From positions 1 to 11,303 of the forward strand of contig JACQUE010000095.1 in NCBI GenBank assembly GCA_016210425.1: DNA of 11,303 nt. The letters are read 5' to 3'. The translations under genes and the position numbers were made by a program. This DNA comes from Chloroflexota bacterium (GTDB lineage Bacteria > Chloroflexota > Dehalococcoidia > JACQUE01). The notes beneath the pieces are model-generated. The model was not told the origin of the DNA, did not search any database, and worked only from the letters and a program-made list of their open reading frames with translations. Positions 7,601 to 11,303 of the stretch are shown here, piece after piece. Positions within the stretch are counted from its first letter, which is position 1; each line of letters opens with the position of its first letter.

Positions 7601-8330
7601 GGTTGACGGATATGCCTGCAGCTCGTGCGGCCTCGAGGAGCGGCGCCAGGTTCGTGAACGCTCGCTGTGAGGTTCCCTCCGGATCGGCGGGGACGAAGGC
7701 GGCATCAGCCACCAGGGACGACGGCTTGATAGAGATCTGGACCGCTTGCATACCCCCAGGCGTCCTAACGTCGGCCCCGGCGCGCGGTCCAAGCTGGCGG
7801 ATAAGATCGAGGTAGCGCCGCTGCACGCGCATTGCCTCCCTGTCGCTGAGCGTCCGCTCCCCCAGCAGGTTGAAGGTGCCGTAGCGGCCATAGCGCCCCA
7901 GGTAGTCGAGGGCGCGCCGGGCTTGCTCGGCGCCACCGTGGATGATGAAGCGGCCGGCGAACATGCGCGTCGCCCGGCGGGCGGAGAAGGCGGTGAGGAA
8001 GGCGGGGACGGCATCGGCGAGGGCTGTCCGCAGCGCCGACCGCATCCACGAGGGAAGGTGCGGGAAGGACTCGCCGAGGTACTCCCTGGCCAGTCGCTTA
8101 ACGTAGTCCCCGTCCCTATCGAAGTCCAGCGCGGCCAGCACGTCAACGAAGCGCAGCAGCCGCGTCTTCAGCCGCTCATCCTCCATAAGGCGCACCATCA
8201 GGCCGTCCTGGAGCCGCTCCGTCAGCCCCGGCCTGTAGCGCACCGCCCTGCCGAATAGCGCCCGGCCTAACTCCTGGGTCCGGGCTTCAACCTGGCCTAG
8301 AGCCTGATCGCTTGTCGTCGTCACGGCCAT
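4638..8330 (-). CDS. putA: Bifunctional PutA: proline dehydrogenase / L-glutamate gamma-semialdehyde dehydrogenase
   Basis: PutA oxidises proline with FAD to pyrroline-5-carboxylate, then glutamate semialdehyde with NAD to glutamate. Product: 1230 residues. The N-terminal helical part (1-190) has no ribbon-helix-helix DNA-binding domain, so it is not a PutA-type repressor. The proline dehydrogenase barrel (about 195-440) shows ISIKPSSL (Lys202), NLDMEH (Asp245), ALQGYL, VRLVKGAYWD (307-315) and GELLPGMAYLVRRVLEN with the Arg425-Arg426 pair. The aldehyde dehydrogenase (about 515-975) shows PPWNFP (638-643, Asn641), AGNTAILKPA, AFTGSRDVG, EMGGKN (general base Glu745) and NQKCSACSR (nucleophile Cys779). 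Residues about 1000-1230 look like a degenerate second ALDH-like domain (GALLAGNGLIVTP) without a recognisable catalytic Cys/Glu pair, as in longer PutAs. ATG 8330 has GGAG 10 bases upstream, inside the end of the dihydrolase gene, whose stop is 6 bases away; the two are probably translationally coupled. Last gene of the arginine/proline operon. Confidence 0.94.
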   Translation of the reverse strand: MAVTTTSDQALGQVEARTQELGRALFGRAVRYRPGLTERLQDGLMVRLMEDERLKTRLLRFVDVLAALDFDRDGDYVKRLAREYLGESFPHLPSWMRSALRTALADAVPAFLTAFSARRATRMFAGRFIIHGGAEQARRALDYLGRYGRYGTFNLLGERTLSDREAMRVQRRYLDLIRQLGPRAGADVRTPGGMQAVQISIKPSSLVADAAFVPADPEGTSQRAFTNLAPLLEAARAAGISVNLDMEHFEYRELIWSIFTRAFGPGSPFNDWDGPAIALQGYLAEAEVHANEVLAFARERGTPFQVRLVKGAYWDYEVAQARQMNWPPPVFLDKAGTDECFERMVWLLLGAYPRIRLAVGSHNIRSHAYAEAVREQLGLPEHAVEHQTLFRTAEGISRALARMGWVERDFVPSGELLPGMAYLVRRVLENSSLTGFLMQSRLGEDPEQLLLPPEARRGEVQEAQPPKGAGGFRNNPPKRLFVKGEREPFQRAIREVAARYGETYPLRLGDEDVYTKEIVPSISPSHPDAARPVGWVHQAGLAEARRAIQLANEAFPGWSGRSVEERAAMLRRAALLMKSERDELAAWIVHEAAKTWGEALADVDEAIDYLVYYAEQALRIDREAPGRYMPRGVVAVIPPWNFPIAIPCGMTSAALAAGNTAILKPAGPTPIITHKLVELLHRAGVPPEALIHLPGRGGTVGQMLVDSPNVDMVAFTGSRDVGTRTYEGASKVEPQRSVIKRAITEMGGKNAILVFPDGDMDEAVAGILQSAFGHANQKCSACSRVFAHRVIFDRLKQRLVEAVRSLPAGSADQPSTFIPPVITGEAKERILRCAVRARAEGEVLIDLMGEAGDQSQLLRPLIVEVTAENAASALTTQEEIFGPILALVPFETEDQAVEMANNTEYALTAGIFSRSPETVERMIRRIRAGNIYVNRPITGARVGIEPFGGFQMSGTGPKAGGEEYLYAFMTRRSGYRPEAGHPVPDGKAPLLPPIRTWDEVDGDERARRLTVALARFKGNVRERLAEAVAEEFGIEYEEALAAVSEMVALSERLLSHSPELTLPETTMNVPGQRSFMIWTTPRGRGLIATGDGTSPAILCTLIFGALLAGNGLIVTPTDAHRRTADIIIEALHGAGVPKAVLVLGPAGGPGIAVRLAEGHLEFAATDLGVGDTRAIYRALGPVEQHLNCLKALIATAEGPAPGEPGFLRLFTLPKAVAIRTLRHGAELELL

Positions 8331-8336
8331 ATCAAA

Positions 8337-9152
8337 TCATCTCCGCGAGAGGAAGAGCGTCAGGCATTTGGCGCTCCCGCCTGCCTTAATGAACTCCGAA
8401 AGGTCTACTTCATGGACCTCGTATCCCCAGTTGCGCAGCTTCCCCAGCAAACCTCGGCAGCCCGCGTTCAACACAACCTGGTTCCCCACGTTTACCGAGT
8501 TGCAGCCGAAGAGGAGGGCGTCGTGGCGGGAGACAGGCACGAGCTCAGGGACATGCTCCTGGAGCAGCCTGCGGCCACAGGCCTCGAAAGCCCCGGGGTA
8601 GTAGAAAGCAAGCTCGTCGGTGATGGGCCAGAAGCAGGTGTCCAGGTGGTAGAAGTAGGGGTCCGATAGCTCCAGCGATATCACCTTCGCCCCGGTTATC
8701 TCCGCGACCAGCCGGTGCGAGCGCAGGTCGGAGCGGAAGCGATAGCCGCCAACCAGGACCTCTCCCAGGGGGAGAATGTCTCCTTCCCCTTCGAAGGAGC
8801 AATCGGCCGGCAGCCGCACGACTTCATACCCCTTCTCGGCGAACCAGGCACTGAAGACCGGCGCCTCCCCGGCTCGCTCCTTGAAGCGGAAGTTGCTGAG
8901 GATGAGGGTGCGCCCCCAGACCAGCCCGGCGTTGGCGGTGAAGACCAGGTCGGGCAGGCCCTCGACGGGTGAGATAAGCTCGACCTCCACGCCGATGGTC
9001 GTCGTCAGCACCCGGTAGAGCTCCTGCCACTGGCGCACCGCGTTGGCTGCCACCACCGGCCTGGTCAGGCTCATCCAGGGGTTTATCTCGTAGCTCACGT
9101 TGTAATGATCGGGCGGGCACATGAGCAACCTGGCCGGCGCTGACTCCTTCAT
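8337..9152 (-). CDS. argZ: ArgZ-type arginine dihydrolase (amidinotransferase/DDAH-like fold)
   Basis: Predicted to convert arginine to ornithine, CO2 and two ammonia. The 271-residue product resembles, over its whole length, the cyanobacterial arginine dihydrolase ArgZ and the N-terminal half of AgrE. Visible motifs are LLMCPPDHYNVSYEINPWM (9-27, Asn18 and Asn24), LPDLVFTANAGL (66-77, Asn74), FEGEGDIL (120-127), YHLDTCFWP (168-176, catalytic His169) and KAGGSAKCLTL (256-266, nucleophile Cys263). In this family the Asn in FTANAG has been reported to favour double hydrolysis over simple deimination; it is present. Automatic annotation often calls such proteins dimethylarginine dimethylaminohydrolase, but the motif spacing and context favour arginine. 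ATG 9152 overlaps the TGA of the upstream gene (ATGA), and putA starts 6 bases after this gene's stop. That leaves it between an ornithine-consuming and a proline-consuming enzyme. Substrate assignment is inference; the fold and catalytic residues are seen. Confidence 0.85.
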   Translation of the reverse strand: MKESAPARLLMCPPDHYNVSYEINPWMSLTRPVVAANAVRQWQELYRVLTTTIGVEVELISPVEGLPDLVFTANAGLVWGRTLILSNFRFKERAGEAPVFSAWFAEKGYEVVRLPADCSFEGEGDILPLGEVLVGGYRFRSDLRSHRLVAEITGAKVISLELSDPYFYHLDTCFWPITDELAFYYPGAFEACGRRLLQEHVPELVPVSRHDALLFGCNSVNVGNQVVLNAGCRGLLGKLRNWGYEVHEVDLSEFIKAGGSAKCLTLFLSRR

Positions 9153-10375
9153 AGGGCCGCCTTCTCCTCAAGCTGCGCCACAAGCTCGTGCAGGAACGGC
9201 TCGGCATCCGAGACGAGGCCGATGGTCTGGAAGCTGCCCCTGTCCAGCAACTTGGTGACCACAGCCGGGTTTATGTCCACGCACACGACCTTAACCCTCG
9301 CCGGCAGCAGGTTCGCCGTCGCCACCGAGTGTAGCATCGTGCCGATCATGAGGGCGAGGCCAACGTCCCGCACCCGACGCGCCATTTCAAGCTGGGCCTC
9401 GACGACATCCGTAATCACATCTGGGATCGGCCCGTCATCGCGGACGGAGCCCGCCAGCAGGAAGTCAACGCCATGCTTGACGCAGGCGTGCATGATGCCG
9501 CCCGCCAGCAGCCCCGATTCCACGGCGGGCCTGATGCCGCCGACGCGCCGGACGGCATTCACGACGCGCATGTGGTTCTGATGCCCGCGCTCCGTCGGCA
9601 GCCCCTCCTCCAGGCTTATCCCCAGCGATGTGCCGAAGATAGCCTGCTCCATGTCATGAACGGCGAGGGCGTTACCCGAGAAGAGCTTGTCGACGTAGCC
9701 CAGCTCGATGAGGCGGACGATGTGGGGCGCTGCGCCCGTGTGCACGACGACCGGCCCCAGGACTAGCAGGATCTCCTCGTCCCTGGCCTTGGTCTTGACC
9801 ATCTCCTCGGCGATGTCGGCGATGATCGCCGATTTGGGCTTCTCAGAGGAGACGGAGGAGCCCATGAACTCGAAGATGTTGCGGGAGAGGGAGCGCTCCG
9901 CCGCCGCTACCCGCACTCCTGTGTGCCCTGTCACGAACAGGTCTCCCCGGCGGGACTCCGGGAAGCGGACGGTGCGGACCTGGCCGCCGGCGGGGTCGAC
10001 GCGGATGGCGCAGTCCATGCGGGGGTTCTCGACCTGGAGCCACTTGCCTTCGACGCGGACGCGCGTGGGAAGGTTGGTAGTGACGTAGAAGCCCTCGGGG
10101 AAGACGCCGTCGGCGGGTGCGGGCGCCAGTTCGACGTCACCCTCGTCGGTGATCTCGGCGCCCTGCTGCTTGATGCCGGTCTGGATGGCGTCCAGCGCCG
10201 CCTGGTCCTCGCCCTCCACCTCCAGCCTGGCGTAGCTCAGGTCCTCCCGCTGCCGGCCGATGTCGATCTGTAAGATGCGGAAGCGCCCGCCCAGGTCGAT
10301 GATCTGGTCGATCACCCGTGGCAGGATCAGCGAATCGATCAGGTGCCCCCTGATCTCCACAATCTCGGTGGGCAT
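9149..10375 (-). CDS. LOR/SDH-domain (TIGR00300 family) ornithine cyclodeaminase
   Basis: Matches the family typified by the C-terminal half of cyanobacterial AgrE and by the archaeal ornithine cyclodeaminase, unrelated to the classical mu-crystallin-like enzyme. Predicted to turn ornithine into proline and ammonia with NAD. The 408-residue product starts MPTEIVEIRGHLIDS; the LOR/SDH beta domain covers roughly 1-120. The catalytic/NAD part shows SGNALAVHDME (233-243), GHQNHMR (264-270), AGGIMHAC (291-298), LLAGSVRDDGPIPDV (306-320) and a Rossmann-like stretch VKVVCVDINPAVVT (361-374). Start choice: the frame extends 16 codons upstream to GTG 10423, with ATG 10402 between. A putative extended -10 box covers the GTG, and ATG 10402 would leave a leader of only a few bases. 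ATG 10375 gives the family's normal N-terminus and length; a G-rich stretch just upstream is a weak ribosome site. It overlaps the dihydrolase by 4 bases. First gene of the operon. The substrate is inferred from family and context; many members are only called TIGR00300 family proteins. Confidence 0.85.
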   Translation of the reverse strand: MPTEIVEIRGHLIDSLILPRVIDQIIDLGGRFRILQIDIGRQREDLSYARLEVEGEDQAALDAIQTGIKQQGAEITDEGDVELAPAPADGVFPEGFYVTTNLPTRVRVEGKWLQVENPRMDCAIRVDPAGGQVRTVRFPESRRGDLFVTGHTGVRVAAAERSLSRNIFEFMGSSVSSEKPKSAIIADIAEEMVKTKARDEEILLVLGPVVVHTGAAPHIVRLIELGYVDKLFSGNALAVHDMEQAIFGTSLGISLEEGLPTERGHQNHMRVVNAVRRVGGIRPAVESGLLAGGIMHACVKHGVDFLLAGSVRDDGPIPDVITDVVEAQLEMARRVRDVGLALMIGTMLHSVATANLLPARVKVVCVDINPAVVTKLLDRGSFQTIGLVSDAEPFLHELVAQLEEKAAL

Positions 10376-10413
10376 CCCGCACCCCCACTCGCTACCTCGC
10401 ATTCCTATATCTA

Positions 10414-10422
10414 ATTTTAGCA
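10414..10422 (-). promoter_or_regulatory. Extended -10 promoter of the arginine/proline operon
   Basis: Read on the minus strand, TGCTAAAAT (10422 down to 10414) is an extended -10 element (TG-N-TAAAAT). No good -35 is visible 16-18 bases upstream, as is common for extended -10 promoters. Transcription would start near 10407 and leave a leader of about 32 bases before ATG 10375. Confidence 0.5.
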
Positions 10423-10463
10423 CCTATGAGCCTGGCGTGGCTTCCGGCAGCGGCCCCCTTTCC

Positions 10464-10493
10464 TTGACAGCTTCGGCTTGCCTCGGCTAGAAT
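10464..10493 (+). promoter_or_regulatory. Promoter of tRNA-Phe
   Basis: A perfect TTGACA -35 (10464-10469), an 18-base spacer and a TAGAAT -10 (10488-10493) place the start near 10500, a few bases before the mature tRNA 5' end at 10503. It is divergent from the operon promoter, about 40 bases away. Confidence 0.8.
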
Positions 10494-10502
10494 TGCCCTT
10501 GT

Positions 10503-10578
<76 letters not shown>

Positions 10579-10589
10579 TTGCTAGATAC

Positions 10590-10635
10590 AAAAACGGCTC
10601 TGATCTGGCCGAAGAAGGCCAGCAGAGCCGTTTTT
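10590..10635 (+). terminator. Intrinsic terminator of tRNA-Phe
   Basis: CGGCTCTG (10595-10602) pairs with CAGAGCCG (10623-10630). After a 2-base bulge, CTGGCC pairs with GGCCAG around the loop GAAGAA. TTTTT (10631-10635) follows and can also pair with AAAAA at 10590-10594. A strong Rho-independent terminator starting 12 bases after the CCA; the A-tract on the other side means it could work in both directions. Confidence 0.9.
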
Positions 10636-10807
10636 GACAGCAACGCGCTGCGCTCATCCACTCTGAACGCACCGGCGCCGGCTCCCGAAGCTACTCGTGG
10701 CCTGCATGCCCCATGCCTTGATCATCGGCAGCGATGCTGCCCGCCCGCCAACACCGGAAACTACGTTGATAGCCGGAAAAACATGATGCAGATAAGGGAA
10801 AACCCTA

Positions 10808-10836
10808 TTGACGGCATGTTATTAATTACTTATAAA
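10808..10836 (+). promoter_or_regulatory. Sigma-70-like promoter of the exported-protein gene
   Basis: TTGACG (10808-10813) and TATAAA (10831-10836) are separated by an ideal 17-base spacer, each matching 5 of 6 consensus bases, in an AT-rich stretch. Transcription would begin near 10843, giving a leader of about 50 bases. The -10 overlaps the first copy of a direct repeat. Confidence 0.7.
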
Positions 10837-10868
10837 CTATCCTGATCATCATAAACTACTCCCGATCA
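10832..10868 (+). repeat. Two imperfect tandem direct repeats over the promoter -10 and start
   Basis: ATAAACTATCCTGATCA (10832-10848) is repeated as ATAAACTACTCCCGATCA (10851-10868), with a period of 19 bases (about two helical turns), one base inserted in the second copy and two transitions. The first copy covers most of the -10 hexamer and the likely start site. This is the usual layout for paired repressor operators, though no regulator is seen nearby. Confidence 0.6.
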
Positions 10869-10893
10869 AGTATAACCTGAGCGAGGAGGCATT

Positions 10894-11303
10894 GTGGCGA
10901 GAAGAAGTTGGTTTCTGGTTGCCTTGGCTATTGTGACACTGCTAGTCATAGCACTAGTCGGTGGTCTGCGGCTTGCCGGTCCTGCCGGCGCGCAGGTATC
11001 ACCGGCGTCCCTGGCCGCAATCAAAACAGGATTGGGCGTGACCGTTGCCGTGTCAACGCCGGCCAACGGGTCCTTCTTCGTGGCTGGCGAGAGGGCAGTG
11101 GTCACAGTGACGCTCAAAGATGACTCTGGCGCTGCCCTTATCAGAGATGATTTCGCAACCCTTGGCCTCTATGCGTATGGGCCGCAGGAGACGACCAAGA
11201 CGGTCACCGCTTCTAAGCTGCTCAACGCAACCACCGACCGTTCCAAGACCCCGCACCACTACATCGACCTTCTGAAAGATACCAACGTTCAGGTTGCAGG
11301 CAA
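10894..11303 (+). CDS. Exported protein of unknown function, 3' partial
   Basis: The frame opens at GTG 10894 and is still open at the window end, giving 136 complete codons. AGGAGG (10884-10889) is a perfect Shine-Dalgarno sequence at a short 4-base spacing. The N-terminus is a classic signal peptide: basic ARRSW, a hydrophobic core FLVALAIVTLLVIALVGGL, and a likely signal peptidase I site after AGA (residues about 31-33) before QVSPAS. The mature part begins with a beta-strand-rich pattern: VAVSTPANGSFFVAGERAV, VVTVTLKDDSG, then LGLYAYGPQE and SKLLNAT. This recalls the N-terminal domains that precede heme-binding repeats in some extracytoplasmic multiheme c-type cytochromes (OmcA/MtrC-like). 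No CxxCH motif occurs in the visible part, so that is a weak guess. Codon use is less GC-biased than in the sec and put genes. It has its own promoter and is transcriptionally separate from tRNA-Phe. Confidence 0.75.
   Translation, partial: MARRSWFLVALAIVTLLVIALVGGLRLAGPAGAQVSPASLAAIKTGLGVTVAVSTPANGSFFVAGERAVVTVTLKDDSGAALIRDDFATLGLYAYGPQETTKTVTASKLLNATTDRSKTPHHYIDLLKDTNVQVAG

Noticed and set aside
4662..8258. Several long plus-strand open frames opposite putA
   Set aside because: They are by-products of high GC third positions in putA, without starts, ribosome sites or domains of their own.
8337..9152. Calling the 271-residue protein a dimethylarginine dimethylaminohydrolase or arginine deiminase
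   Set aside because: The motif set (PPDHY, FTANAG, YHLDTCF, KAGGSAKCLTL) matches ArgZ/AgrE-type dihydrolases along the whole length, and the operon supplies enzymes for ornithine and proline rather than citrulline.
10636..10807. Possible riboswitch or small RNA between the tRNA terminator and the next promoter
   Set aside because: Short complementary bits (for example two CCGG sites around 10754-10779) exist, but no known riboswitch core was recognised. The stretch lies upstream of the proposed transcription start; nothing else was seen in it.

Overview
The window is GC-rich bacterial chromosome with dense coding and no sign of phage, plasmid, insertion sequence or CRISPR. Separate secD and secF genes, an archaeal-type IMP cyclohydrolase (PurO), a TIGR00300-type ornithine cyclodeaminase and frequent GTG/TTG starts would fit a Chloroflexota (Dehalococcoidia-like) genome. 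That placement is an inference from gene content and feel of sequence, not a measurement.

Left part (1-4545, plus strand): the 3' portion of a CCA-adding enzyme/poly(A) polymerase-type nucleotidyltransferase is cut by the window edge. Eleven bases later comes an archaeal-type purO that is open over its full family length except for one in-frame TAG at codon 50; it is scored as a pseudogene. After a gap of about 100 bases, holding a probable promoter and a strong GC hairpin, come secD and secF, 15 bases apart. They encode the membrane subunits that use the proton gradient to complete Sec-dependent export. A 26-base perfect palindrome lies between the end of secF and the convergent operon.

Central part (4638-10375, minus strand): a tight three-gene operon reads right to left. 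First is a LOR/SDH-domain (TIGR00300) ornithine cyclodeaminase. An ArgZ-type arginine dihydrolase overlaps it by 4 bases (ATGA). A 1230-residue PutA (proline dehydrogenase + glutamate-semialdehyde dehydrogenase + a degenerate C-terminal ALDH-like domain) starts 6 bases further on. Together they predict one linear route, arginine -> ornithine + CO2 + 2 NH3 -> proline -> glutamate. In cyanobacteria the first two activities are carried by one fused protein, AgrE, which works with PutA. Here they are separate genes in an order opposite to the AgrE domain order, next to putA itself. This is the most interesting content of the window.

Right part (10414-11303): the operon's extended -10 promoter fires leftward. 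Divergently, a strong promoter drives tRNA-Phe(GAA), which ends in a clear intrinsic terminator. An AT-richer intergenic region follows, with a good sigma-70 type promoter overlapped by two near-identical 17-18 base direct repeats. It leads into the first 136 codons of an exported protein that runs off the window; it has a signal peptide and an extracytoplasmic beta-rich domain.
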